A stretch of 64,000 nt of DNA from Oscarella lobularis (taxonomy: Eukaryota > Porifera > Homoscleromorpha > Homosclerophorida > Oscarellidae): contig NC_089190.1 in the NCBI RefSeq assembly GCF_947507565.1, positions 434,001 to 498,000 of the forward strand. Direction: 5' to 3'. The translations under genes and the position numbers were made by a program. Under the pieces are notes generated by a model that saw only the letters and a list, made by a program, of their open reading frames with translations, was not told where the DNA came from and ran no database searches. Every line of letters begins with the position of its first letter. Positions within the stretch are counted from its first letter, which is position 1. This document shows, piece by piece, positions 1-11,399 of the stretch.

Positions 1-603
1 GAAATCAATAATTCCTTGGGCAGACATTGCAGCTATCGCGTTGATTCTTTTTCCTCTTGTTAGATTTTGTGTTTCTATGGCAGGCAACCCTGCTATTGAA
101 TATCCGAATCGCCTCCTAGAATCTCTGCAGTCAAACCCCATTTCATCAATAAAAATGAATATGTTGCGCTTGTACACGCCTCCATCAAGCATAGTCGTAG
201 CTCGGAAATTCTCCCGTAATTCTTCGGACCTTTGCTTGGCCACTCGCTTGATTTTCTTCCGAGTCAAACCCAGCCGTCGAATTGTTCTACTAATTGTGGC
301 CACACTTGTTTGCCTACCCGTATGGTCTCGAACGGCTTCCTGTAGTTCGCTCAGGTAGGTGCTCGGTTTTTCCAGACAAGTTTGGAGGAGGAAAAAAAGT
401 TCATGCTGATGAAGGCTTTGCTTTGGTCCTCGTCTTTGCAGCCAATTTCGCACGTCGCCCGTTCTTGAAAGGAGGCGAATGTACCTCCAAATCGATGCCT
501 TACTAATGTACAGTTGTTCCGATATGCTTTCGACAGTTTTTCTTTGATGCAGATACATCCAAACAGCACGCCAGCGAAGTTCTTGAGGAAGTGGACGCGG
601 CAT
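1..603 (-). CDS. Tc1/IS630-like transposase, C-terminus cut by window edge
   Basis: The frame is open for 201 codons from the ATG at 603 to the first base of the window, with no stop or frameshift. It would cut and paste its element into TA sites. Residues 1-80 form paired helix-turn-helix DNA-binding regions (SISEQLYISKASIWRYIRLL), followed by a basic stretch and the start of the DDE catalytic domain, where FIDEMGFD carries the first catalytic aspartate. The second D and the E or D lie outside the window. About 50 bases separate the ATG from the element end near 655. Seen: intact partial frame. Known: this arrangement defines Tc1/mariner-type transposases. Inferred: a young insertion, because neighbouring transposase relics are all broken. 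Confidence 0.85.
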   Translation of the reverse strand, partial: MPRPLPQELRWRAVWMYLHQRKTVESISEQLYISKASIWRYIRLLSRTGDVRNWLQRRGPKQSLHQHELFFLLQTCLEKPSTYLSELQEAVRDHTGRQTSVATISRTIRRLGLTRKKIKRVAKQRSEELRENFRATTMLDGGVYKRNIFIFIDEMGFDCRDSRRRFGYSIAGLPAIETQNLTRGKRINAIAAMSAQGIIDF

Positions 604-655
604 CACGTTTGAAAAGCACGCTTACGCTGATTCGTGTTTTCCTACGCATGCGCAG
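1..655 (-). mobile_element. Tc1-like transposon, one end in window
   Basis: The terminal sequence starts CTGCGCATGCGTAGG (minus strand) and is flanked by TA at 656-657, the expected Tc1/mariner target. Beyond it the P-like transposase reading frame begins abruptly, so this element inserted into that older gene. The other terminus lies outside the window, so TIR identity and the paired TA cannot be verified. Confidence 0.65.
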
Positions 656-2285
656 TATAGCCCACATCGGTTCTGCTGACTTCGCTTCACTCTCAAGCAA
701 CTTGAAATCAACTGTAACAAGCCCACGCACATAGAGTACGAGCATGTGCGTAGCAACATGCACAGGATATGGCGCTTTTCTGGATCCGCTGAGAGATGCC
801 TCAATATCCGACAAGCGGTTATTGACATCGTCGACATTTACGACGCCAACCAAGTGTCCAGGTTTCTTTATCATAGACGAGGTCCTCTCAGATCTTCATC
901 TCGTCTAATGATAGAACGATTTGCCTTTGGAACTTCGAAAGCGTTTCGATCTTTGCCTCGGACATCAGCTGCCTGTTGGTGGAGGAGTTGAATCCAGAGA
1001 CGGACGGGAAGACGTGAATGTAGTCCCGCAGAGTACGTTCGCTTAGCATTGTCATAACGCCGGCAGAGCAAAGGGCGTGGTACGCTGCGGACGACAGCAT
1101 GCGCAGGTGGAGAGCCCACTTTATCATCTTCGGATGCCATCGCATCCCTGTCGCGCCTTTCGCCATGGCAGCTTTTCGTTGCTGCTTCCAAAACAAACGT
1201 CTAATAAAAGAACAATAGCCTATATGGCTATTGAAGTATCCCTCCTCGGTACTACACTACCTGAATAAACCAGTGGGGTACTCTGACTCGATCTCCTGTG
1301 TATTCTCTTCGACGACTTTGAAAAGTTTGGTGTGTATCTCGGCATCGACAGAGATTCCTTCGCGAGATGCAGATTCCTCGATGCGAGTGACCAGACGTGA
1401 AATGCCGGCGGAAGTGACTTTTTTGACGTTGCAAGGAGACTAAGCTTTAATTTTCTCTGAGGCGTAGTCATGCTGTGATTAGGTGCGTACTTCGACCGGA
1501 CCTAAGCAACTACAACAGCCTGACGCCGATTGTATTGCCGACGGAGACACTCCCTGTGACGGAGGCAGGCCACGCATTGACAGCAAACGCAATTTGCAGG
1601 AAGTACTCCGGATAGTTGGCCGGAAATGTTGTAAGGGAATAGAGTCGTCCACAATTGCTACCAGGCTTGCTCTATCCTTGCCAAGAAAGTTTCCGGATTT
1701 TGACAGGGCGACTAATCGTTTGTCGTGGTTTCCTATCAAGAAGACGGTGGTTCAGTTCATTTAATTACTGGAGTATTAATTACCAGGGCAAACGTGGAGC
1801 TTCTCCATTGCTTCAATGATAGCATTCGTGTTATGCACCGGCACGGAAGAAAGAGCACTACACAAGGCGCCGTCAACTTTGCGCCGCCCAACGTAGACAG
1901 AAATTGCTGGTGGCTCGCTCTCTTTCTTGATACTGTAGAGCAGCCTTGTGGGAGGACACGACGTCGAAGATTGAAGAACGACCCGTGAAAGAAGTGTATA
2001 TGCTGATTCCTCCACTATATGCCAAAGACTCCGATCAACATCGCAAGCAACTTCTAAAAATAGATTAGTACAAGAATAGCAAGCTGTGAATTCTCCCGTA
2101 CGTGGCGATGGCAGATCCTTTAGTTCTTCCTGCGGATCCTTCGGTACTTCCTGCGGATCCTTTGGTACTTCCTGCGGATCCTTTGGTACTTCCTGCGGAT
2201 CCTTTGGTACTTCCTGCAGATCCTTTAGTTCTTTCTGCGGATTCTTTGGTACATCCCTTCGACCGGTTTTCCTGCGATAGAGCAC
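656..2285 (-). pseudogene. P-element/THAP9-like transposase relic, interrupted by Tc1-like element
   Basis: Read right to left, the pieces follow P-like transposase order: an N-terminal domain ending KLHVCPGN (about 1780), a helical segment (about 1270-1425), FWKQQ and MRWHP motifs (about 1190-1100), TLRDYIHVFPS, LSLDEMKI, then ATHMLVLYVRG, where the Tc1-like element cuts it. A 60-base GT-AG intron (1201-1260) joins GLF to RRLFWKQQ in frame. Breaks: a TGA follows DEMKI where family members have Arg (CGA to TGA), a frameshift about 15 codons later, and further frameshifts near 1425 and 1750. The N-terminal part carries an unusual 7-residue repeat (KDPQEVP). No THAP zinc motif was recognised upstream. 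The copies at 11.4 kb, 22-24.7 kb and 26.6 kb belong to the same family. Confidence 0.75.
2118..2262. repeat. 21-bp minisatellite inside transposase relic
   Basis: About seven tandem copies of a 21-base unit (GATCCTTTGGTACTTCCTGCG). The unit length keeps the minus-strand frame open, where it encodes repeated KDPQEVP. Confidence 0.9.
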
Positions 2286-2733
2286 TTCTTCGTCATCCTA
2301 TACAGGCATTTTTAACGGATTGAGAGAATCAATTGGTAACTTCGAAAAGCTGCTTATTTTGCAACAAAGCTAAACCGCAGATCTTAGCGCGTGCGAGCAA
2401 CCCACAGTGGAATGATGCGGAAAGGATTTGGTGGAGCTGAATAAAAGCTGCATGGTATGATATCCACGAAGACTTCTGTTCCGTTTGAGGCACATTTCCT
2501 CGCCCCCATGTCAAAAAAGTCAGCTACGCATGAGAGTGGACGATTTTCATCAACGCGCAACACGATATGCTCACACATCCATGTGTAAGCAACGTTTTGC
2601 ATAAGGAGTGGGCGTGCGAAACCTCAAGATATCCCTGTTATGCTAACCGCGTTGGATGATAAACGATGTTCAGATTATCGTACGGTGTAAATCGTGTTGT
2701 ATTTATACGGGAATTAGCGAGACAGACATGGAC

Positions 2734-3619
2734 CATAGATAGAGGAGAGAGGGATGGAAAACTCCCCGTTGCACGTGACTTATACGTGGCTCTAGGATTG
2801 TCGCCGGCTCATGGACGTCGTTCTCCGCTTTCTTCGCGAAGTTCGCGATGAGTCAGTGGTTTCCATCGACTGCCCAATTGAAATGGAAGCTTCGTAGCAT
2901 CTCGTTGGAGAGGAAACGGAAGCCTTTAGGGATTTCGATTTTTTTCATGCTTGGAGAGCATGTCAAGTGACTCATTAGACCTGGGCGAGCACAGCTACAG
3001 TTCATATGGCGATTATGCATGCCACTGGCGAAATCTGCAACTTGCTTTTCTTTGGCAAGCCCATTTTAGCCCGAAGAAAAGTTTGGTTAAAACGGCGAAG
3101 TTCGAAGCGTGGTCAACGCAATCGCGTATCTATGGCACGCACAGATTCACGGAGAACAAATTAGTAACGTCAAATTAGCCATTGGGTCTAAGCAGTGAGA
3201 AGAGACCCCGCCGAAGTCAAGGCCGGTCGTCCACGCCCAAAATCACGCCAAACACGAATATGAGGGTGTTTTGGTAGCAATTGACGTCTCCGTGGCATGC
3301 GCGACATACTACGGCAACGTTTAGACAGCCACTTGTGGCCGCATAAGCGATGACGCGAGAGTTTACCCCGCCGACGTTTAGCATACCGACGCGTGAGCAA
3401 TTAGGGACCATTAGCTGGGAATTCAATAGCGCAGACAAAAAAACGCGTACACTAAACTACAGATAACATAGCGAATGGGGATACAATGCTTCAAACGACA
3501 TCGTCGACGAGAGAAACAACGATATTTGAAGAAATATCCGGGATTCCGGCGACAATCCTAGAGCCACGTATAAGTCACGTGCAACGGGGAGTTTCCCATC
3601 CCTCTCTCCTCTATCTATG
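2734..3619. mobile_element. Non-autonomous TIR element A, 886 bp, 7-bp target duplication
   Basis: The two ends are inverted copies of each other for about 74 bases with one mismatch seen, starting CATAGATAGAGGAG. The direct repeat CATGGAC flanks it on both sides (2727-2733 and 3620-3626), which is a target-site duplication. The interior holds no recognisable protein. The termini begin CA and end TG, and resemble those at 3648-3694 and 12714-12757 that border P-like genes, so this is plausibly a non-autonomous relative of that family. Confidence 0.85.
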
Positions 3620-3647
3620 CATGGACGAAGCACTTTGTACAAGAAAA

Positions 3648-3694
3648 ATCACGTGACACACGCAGTTGCCAATCCCTCTTTTCTTTTATCTATG
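3648..3694. repeat. Terminal sequence shared with the 12.7-kb P-like element
   Basis: The stretch ending TCTATG at 3694 matches 12714-12757 closely (shared core TTGCCAATCCCTCT and CACGTGACAC). At 12.7 kb it borders the partner gene of a P-like transposase. Here it lies on the N-terminal side of the minus-strand P-like relic, with element A nested between. I infer it is the outer end of that older element. Confidence 0.55.
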
Positions 3695-3708
3695 TTAGCA
3701 CTAACAGC

Positions 3709-5233
3709 ATGGGCCGACGAAGTCTAAGACTACGTGGGTCTGGACAGAGAATATCTCAACGTGACATGCTTCATGCGTTCTGTGATGTGTGCACTGCGAA
3801 GTGCAAATGCATAGAGTGCTTGTCGGACAGCCTATTTTTCCCGCCGTTGGTCGCGAGGTTTAAGCGTTCGGCAACGTCCAGCGATGTCTCCTCTAAACAG
3901 GTCTCGCGTTTGAAGTTGGCTCTAGAAAACCTTAGAGAGGAACCTACTGTTAGAAAATTATTATTTTTTGCGATTAGAGAAACCGACGAGCCATTGGAGA
4001 AGGAATCGTCCAAAACCATAACAGACGAAGACATTGACGATATTATTGCGTTCTCTTCCGTGATACCACGGATTGTAGAAGAGATGGATAGGAAACGCAC
4101 GCACGCTACTGTACATTGTGACGTTGAATCCGTGTCCTCGCCACGCCCACACAGCGTCGTGCGACAAGCACGTTTGTAACCTCCCTAATCGACTGTTAGG
4201 GTTATTTTGCGGCTTTCCCTTACTGGTGATGCCTACATTAAGGATAGAGCAATTTTTTAGCCCCTTCTCTGCTCCAGAATATCCGTTCTTGTTTCGATTT
4301 CGCGCCTACTTGTGTCTAGCGCACGCTTTTGGGATTTTCCTCGCTTCGTCGCCCGTGTTTTCGACAACAACTGTTTCTGAGGAGAACGTTAATCGCATTA
4401 GACAGCTCGTGCGAGCATTTGCATTCGCAAAGTATCGGTTACTTGTCCACATACGGGGGAATTAGTTCGTGAAAGTACGTTAGTTTGTGGTATTTTACCA
4501 ACTTTCCCGAAGCTTTTGAAAACTATCCAACAGTTCAAAACTAATGTTTACTGTATCCCGCAGCCGACCGAACATGGCGAAAAGAAAATTTTCTTTGTCA
4601 ATCTCACCAAAAAATTCGACCAAGACGCCGAAGTATGAGCACCCTTGTAGACCAAGAAAAGGCGTTACAGGAAAAAATCCGAAGAGGTTAAATAGAGTAG
4701 ACACAAAATTATAAGTGAAGTGGAACATTCATAGTCTGTAGGCCCAACCATCAGCTGACAAGAATACTCTCGAATCAGTTCAATTGACGATAGTCCTGAC
4801 TCCTGAATGGACTTTGCAAAAAACGCTGGAAGGGCTGCACATTTACAAGGTGAACTTACTTTCAACTGAGACCGGCGAGACTGCCGTCTCCCACAGCGTC
4901 ATAATTGACACCGATCTCAAAGTCGTCGTTTTCGAACTTTGGAAGAATTTCACGAATACTTTCCAGTGCAGCACGGCTTCTGTCACTATCTGACAAAAAC
5001 AGACGATCGGAAACAGCAGCGGAAAGGGCTTCCTTGAAAGACATGGGCAACTTAGCTGGGAACTTGTGTCACATGACAAGGACACAGAGTGAAACTACTA
5101 ACGTGCGTGCGTTTCCTATCCATCTCTTCTACAATCCGTGGTGATACGTAGCGCCGAGGACATTAGGACTCTAGCATATTTGTCATCTCCTCTTATTTTT
5201 CATGGTGTCTTAATGTGTTTTGTGAGGTTTTAA
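3709..5233 (+). pseudogene. Unrecognised 147-codon ORF split by element B
   Basis: An ATG at 3709 opens a frame that runs to the insertion point at 4066. Removing element B and one copy of its 7-bp duplication rejoins the frame exactly at 5148, and it continues to a TAA at 5231-5233, giving 444 bases or 147 residues. I do not recognise the product. It has a cysteine cluster near residues 24-37 (FCDVCTAKCKCIEC) that could bind metal, then a mostly helical, charged stretch. The precise rejoining supports both the target duplication and the idea that this was coding when hit. It could instead be a fragment of a larger mobile-element protein. Confidence 0.45.
4067..5140. mobile_element. Non-autonomous TIR element B, 1074 bp, 7-bp target duplication
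   Basis: The termini are 39-base perfect inverted repeats beginning CACGGATTGTAGAAGAG. GTGATAC occurs directly on both sides (4060-4066, 5141-5147). A solo left end of the same family occurs at about 16877. The interior has small minus-strand ORFs (for example 4862-5050) without recognised similarity. CA...TG ends plus a 7-bp duplication match element A, so both may be mobilised by a P-like transposase; this is inference. Confidence 0.85.
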
Positions 5234-8200
5234 AAGATAATTACAATGTCAGTTTTTATTTTGCCTAGGCTAGAGAAGGGAATTATAGGTGTTTGCAAAT
5301 ACTGACCAACTTTATTTAGGCCCGCCGTTTATTTTGTATCGAACATGACTTTTTTTATCTGTTTTTCTCCAAAGGTTGAATTCGCTGCATAACAAATTTA
5401 CTAACTGAGAGGGTTCCATTTGCAGGAACAACGTGTGGACTTCTTGGCTGCGAAACCTGCGTAGTGCAATCGTCCTCAACTAAGAACTGAGCTATTTTCA
5501 GGATACCATCTTTAGACGACGCTCTCGTGTGTTTTCCAGACTAGCCACGCAATGCAATGGACCTGTCAAAACTGCTCCAGATGCAATTGACTCCACCGGA
5601 TGCCCAAGTAACCAATTGAGCAGCATAAAAACTCACGTTGGCTCCAAAGTTGAAAATAGTCTCTTTTGCAGCATTGTTGTTAAAGAGGGACGTTACTGCC
5701 TGGCCCACCTCGATGGTTGAATCCTCTCCCACAGCTGCCGGAATGCATCTGCCGGACTCAGTAGAGCATACTCGTCCGCTTGGAACCGAAACCCTTCTAG
5801 AGCGTATTTGTAGCAGCCCGCCTCCCTAACATTTAAGGTAAACGTTTGTCAACACTGGGAAAGGCGAGGTCCATCTCCTTCCCCCATGCGTCAACGAATT
5901 CTTTGTCTAAAAGCGCCATTTTCATAAAATTGCTGGAATAGTTAAATACTCTGTTGGAAGTGAAAGCATTGGAATTTTGAAGTTTTCCGGTTTGTTATCT
6001 CCAGGTTGGGGCCTACCCTTTCTTGTTTAACTCCCTCTTTTGCATTTGGCACATACTGTAGTTTTGATCAATGCGTTCAAATGATGTTTTGCTTTGTTTG
6101 CTTAAATGAAAATCTCTCTGCAAGCGCGCTGTTTCTTCCAAAAATCCTGGAACTATGCCCCGGCGTACAATTTTGCGCATTGCTTTCAAAATCCATTTTT
6201 TCGCAAAGATTTGGTGGCATTCCTAGCGGCACAAAGTTGTCTTCAATATTTCGGAGTACGACAACGTTAACAGCTGCTGCAACGATGCATCCGTCGAGTG
6301 CGTCACTGATGAACAAGTTGCATTTACGCACATGCTTTGAAGTATTTGATATGTTTCTTCTGGCAATCAGGCTCTTCAGGTGCTTCAAAATATTAAAATT
6401 GTGAAGAGAATCTTCAGAGAAGAATTTCGCAGAATGAGGTAGACGAGACGCCTTTGACACTGGAAGTCTTCGGAGTGATTTATAATGCCTGCCATTCTTC
6501 CCTTGTCGCTGCCGTCATCCGTAGAGGGAAGCAGTGAAGATCGATTTCGTTCGGCTGTCAACTGGTCACCTCCAAACTAAAGACTTTTGCAAGGCTGCCA
6601 TCGTCGTCGTAGGGTATATAGTTATTGAACTGACCTATTTTGATAGCGTCTTGCTGCTTTTGTTCTTTTAGTTCCAACAAGCCAAGCGGAATCTACAGCG
6701 ATTGTCTTGATGCCGTTGGATTAAATTTGTGAAAAATGTGTTTTAGATAAGGCGCAAAAACTGGCGGAATCCCTTCATGAGCTTTGCCACAAATCGAGCA
6801 ACGTGCATTTCAAAATTAGATGTAATTGTTCAGATTCAGAGGGCGCGAAGGCCTCTATAAAACGTCATATATCAAAAGACGAGAAGAGCAACTTTCCAGA
6901 TGACCAGGTACAGTGTAACGTTCTTCCGTCGCGACGAGATAGAACCAGTGCAGAGACCTATCTTCTCTTCTAATTGTGACGTAAAGTACTTTCTTTTTAT
7001 CAAAAAATCGAGATTGTCAGCGGTAATGTGATACGTGCATTGCCCTGAATGTTGGTCATATTGTCGTGGGCAGGCAGAGTTCGCGATGATAACGTCCACG
7101 CTGGTTTTGTCGTTGTCGCTGCTGCCGTAACGAGAGTTGTCGCTTCCCCCACCTCCGCCGTCATTTTCGTCGCCTTTGTCGTCACAGTCGTCTAATAATT
7201 TGCTTGCTTGAAAACAATCCAAAAACTGGTTTTTGCATTATATGCCTGTGATAGTGGGAAAGGCCGGTCAAATTCCGCTGTCATCTGCAGGAGCTTTCGC
7301 CCTACGCTATTTGGCTACATAAACACTCCCAGTCGTTTCAAGCGAATTGTTGTACGTTTTTACATTCCAGATTTCCACAGACGGATACCGATTACGTATT
7401 GGATGGCAGACATTCGATTGTTTCGATGGCGGAGCAAAGTAGAAGTAGCCATGCAGAGAGGTTTACTAGAGTAGACCACGTTGTGATCGCCTTTAGCCGC
7501 TACGAAAAATTGAGGGAACGGGGTCCTTTCTGCTAATTCGTCGTTAAATTTTTCAAAGAAAAGGTCTTTAAGTTGTTGCATGACGTAAACTTCAAAATTG
7601 AATTTTTGTCAAAGTTTCTTAATTTCGCTTGATAAGAAAAGGGCAAATTTTTGTGTCAGCTCGACTTTTGCATACTTTATAGCCTTCTTTTTCTGACGAG
7701 CGAGTGCTCGACCAAGTGTTAATAAATGTCCGGTGAGCGCACTGTCAGTGCGAAGAGATATCGGGTGATCAACAAAAACCTAAGCACTTTCAAAACTTAG
7801 AGTTTACATGTAGGTATAAATGTTAATTTATACCTTGACAACTGATTCCGCTGGTTCAACAAAATTCCCAGAAGACTGCTCCCCCTGCGGATTTGGAGAT
7901 CGCGGAGTAAGCGGATTTGGAGGAGGAAGAGTGAAAGAAGCTAAAGGGCTCGGTGGAGGAGAAGCAAAAATTCGAGTTGGCTGCAAGCGGGTACGTCTAG
8001 GACTGGCACTAATCCACAAAATTAATCGTCATTGGTGCAGTTCACAAAGAATTGGTCATCAAACTTTAGCAGAATTTAATTGAGCGGTCTTTGCTCTCGG
8101 CACTGTAGCACTGGCTGGTAAGGAACTATGAGCTTGTTTAAAGCACAGCGACGACAGCGTCGTCCGCAGACTCGAACAAATCCATTCATGGAGATAACTG

Positions 8201-8650
8201 AGCTGAATTGCGACCGCGCAGGTAAGAAACCTTTCACCCAAAGTGTAATATTAAAAGTACGGTGGCCCTGAAGGATCACATTGGAACGTACATTTAACAA
8301 CGTGCAAAGTTTGCCGTGCAACGTACAACGTGCAACGTTGGACGTGAAACGTGCGTTCTTAAACGAAAGTGTTTTAGAAAATATGAACGACTCGTTCACA
8401 TTTCATAAGCTATCTGCCATCCGCAAGCAGGGATGTGACGCTTTTTTGCATTTTTTATAATGCCTTATGAAGTAGGTGTACAGTCATACGCCAGATACAA
8501 GAGCAAATATCATTAGTTTGCGAATTGTAGAGCACAAATTCTCCTACAGCTGCCAAATGATATACTTATCACACCAACTAATTAATTATGTTCTTAGCTG
8601 TCATTAGTTTATGGAATATTTATGAAATGTTATTCTCTAGTTTTTAAATA
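5234..8650. other. No recognisable gene
   Basis: Only short, unmatched ORFs occur here, for example minus 6077-6460 (127 codons), minus 6872-7222 with an acidic Asp/Gly/Ser-rich start, and plus 7820-8083, which is glycine-rich. A run of AACGTGCA-type short repeats lies at about 8285-8360. I see no transposase motif, no convincing splice chain and no RNA gene. Confidence 0.4.
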
Positions 8651-8652
8651 AT

Positions 8653-10447
8653 TTCAAGGCGAAGTACGACTTATGAGAACAGAGCTGCTGCAATTGAAAT
8701 CAGAAGTGAAGGAAGGAAGAGATCGGGGACGTAAAGGCAGAAATGCTGGGCAATTTCCTGGTAAATTGGCATTGGGCAAATCTTCGATAGCTAAAGAACT
8801 ACGCAATGTTAAAAAGCAAATCAGAAGAGATATTTTCAGCCTGAAGCACACTTTGAAAAGAGGTAAGCAATATTAGTTGTTTTGTTTTTGAGAGCTGGTA
8901 TGTATTTTTTTTAGCTATGGAAGAGAAAGAGCGTAACAGTTGATATGGTTCGTGTTTGAATTTCTGATGATTCTGTTTCGTGCTCTTAGAAGATACAGAA
9001 GAGGATGACGTCGGCTCCTTGAATTGTAGCAGTTGATATAATCTGTCTTTGATTTCTAATTTTCTCTTTAGTTTCAGAGGAAATGATTGGTAAGAGTTTT
9101 ATCCAACTGAGAAAGATATCGGTAATTCAAAGCGTCATTCGAACATGACTCGAGCGAGGGTAACAACAATATATGAAGTATTTTTTGGATTTTATTTTTT
9201 TAGCAAAAGTCGACCCTGAGGAGGAGGAGAAGGAGGAGGAGGAACATAGAAAGGTAAAGACAAAAAGTAATTTAAATATTTTCTAGTAGTCTAATTTTTT
9301 AGAAACCAGACAGAAAACGAAAAAGAAGGGTACAAATTGGTAAATTATTTTTGATTTTTTTACAGGTTGTGTTTGCCGGTCAGAGTGACGCTAGGACGGG
9401 AGCGGTAAGAGTGATTCTCCGCCGGATTTTTGCATTTGCAACGTTTCTCCTTGACTCCTAAGAGCGACACGAAAAGGTAACTACCACATTTCGTGCATGC
9501 CAGATTTTTACGTTTTCTTTTGAAATAAAGACAAAGAACGTCGGTAAGACTGAATAGAGATATTTTTGAAGAAGTCTGATCTTTTCAGTAGTTGATAATG
9601 TTTCTGGAATACCAGAAGGTCAGAAAACCAGCACGATTCTCTACCGGATTTGAATTTGTCGCACTTTTCCTATTTGTTGAAAAAAAGGATTTGTACGAGC
9701 CCCACAAAAGGTAAACCATATTTTCTAGTTTGGCTTTGATGTTAGCGTTTGTTTCGTTTCACTTTTATAGAAGAGAAGCACTCCAAGGAAGGCAGGAAAC
9801 AACTTACCTGAATTTGATTTTTTGTAACGCCTTTTTTTAGAGTCATACGAGGGCAGAAAAAAACAATTTTGAAAAATTGCGTAAGACTCTAATAATGAAA
9901 AGCTTTCTAATAATTAAATGCATTTAAATTTCATGCTTATATTAATTGAAGTGGAGGGAGCTCAAGGCGATGGTAAAATCGCTATAACTGATTTGACTAT
10001 ACACATTTTCTCTTGTGTATTGCCTCTTTTATCTCCTCACAGATTAAGAAAAGATGAAAAAGTTTAGAGGAGACATCGCCGACTTTGCTCAAGGTGTGTT
10101 TACATATTTCATACAAGTATTACTTGTACAGTAAGTCTCCTTTATTTCAGATTTGTGGCAAAAAATTGAATGAGAGAAAAACCCGCTCTCGCAGACATAA
10201 GAAGAGTCCTCGCTTTATTTTGTACAAAGTAAATTATTGATCTGATACATTAATTTTGAAGACTAATATTTTTAGAATATATCACCCCTACTTGAAAAGC
10301 CAGACGAAAATAAGCACGAAAGCATTGGCAATTTACAAATTTTATGGAATTCACAGTGCTGTGACAGTAAAAAATGTTTTCTCGAAGCTAAAGCAAAAGC
10401 AAGCAGAAGAAATTGAGAAACAAATGACTGATTTTGTTAAAAAATGA
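8653..10447 (+). CDS. Predicted multi-micro-exon gene, charged coiled-coil protein
   Basis: A first exon (ends 8862, from ATG about 8673) encodes a Lys/Arg/Glu-rich helical segment (ELRNVKKQIRRDIFSLKHTL). It is followed by very short exons with GT-AG borders that keep one frame: 8915-8932 (18 bases), 8990-9025 (36), 9072-9089 (18), 9204-9253 (50) and 9303-9339 (37). These add an acidic run of Glu and a basic KPDRKRKRR segment. Further exons between 9367 and 10255 are plausible but I could not chain them without a stop. A last exon (about 10276-10447) encodes a lysine-rich tail ending at TGA, whose final A begins an AATAAA signal. No family recognised. Nothing in it looks like a mobile element, so this is the best candidate for a host gene. 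Confidence 0.55.
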
Positions 10448-10452
10448 ATAAA
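10447..10452 (+). terminator. Poly(A) signal overlapping stop codon
   Basis: AATAAA starts on the last base of the TGA stop (10445-10447) of the micro-exon gene, so any 3' UTR would be only some tens of bases. Confidence 0.5.
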
Positions 10453-11399
10453 AACGCTTTTGCTAAATCGTTGAGCCCAGTCACGTGGGGCGCGGTATAG
10501 ATACGTCATGGAACGCGCTTTACCGCGACGTCGTGACTTCGTCGAAAAGCCACGCTCCCATTGTTGTCTTGTTTTCTAAGGTTTCCTGTATAACTTAATT
10601 AAATGGTAATCTTAACGATTTTAGTCGACCATTACACTACTTCGCCACACTCAGTTGTTTATTACATAATTGCAGTACGTGTACGGTGTGTGTCCAAAAT
10701 TTCATTTTCTAGTGCTTCCGGGATTTTCTTTTTAATTTTGTTTACTTTATTGGACTCCGAAAAAGATATACGCCTTCTGAAGAATGAAGGCGCTAATGTG
10801 TCAATTATGTGGTGAACGTTATCTTACGTGATTTTTGAATCTTGCAAATCTGAAGCAAAATGCTTACAATACCTGACAGATTTTAGGGCACATTCGAGCA
10901 CATATCCTACAAATGTTATCGAATGATGAAAAGTATGAAATGGCTGTGGCAGTGTATAAGATCAGCTAAGCTAACGTACGCCATCAATTAAAAAATTAAT
11001 CGTTGCATTAGTTCATCTTCACTGGCATGAAGAGCGGTGTTAAATATTTTCTATTGGAAGGTAATTACTAGCAAGCTCTACAAAGAGTTAGGCCCAATGT
11101 TTTGGTTATTTATTTAGTACCGCAATTGTTAAATTTTGAATTTGTTGTAAATAGCTTGTATTTTGTCATTTTACTACTGCATTTCAGTGAATGACTATTT
11201 TTTAAAGGCAAATACTCCTTATTTTTTTCTTGCTTGACTCTAACTAACTTTGATAAGCATCTTAAATATTCAATATCAAATTCGCAATTATGTTTAGTGC
11301 GTCGTTTTATAATCATTTGAGAAAGCAGTGTCAACGTGAGACTTTGTGTAAATAATATTCAGCGTTCAACGTGCATCCTTAACCCTTTCGTTGTTGCAG
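10453..11399. other. AT-rich stretch, no gene seen
   Basis: A CG-containing segment at 10485-10565 (several ACGTCG and CACGTG words) could be a promoter or insulator, but nothing proves it. The rest is AT-rich with no supported coding. Lost upstream exons of the P-like transposase at 11400 may lie here unrecognised. Confidence 0.3.

Noticed and set aside
2086..2323. Plus-strand ORFs across the 21-bp repeat
   Set aside because: Shadow frames of a repeat whose minus-strand frame belongs to the P-like N-terminal region.
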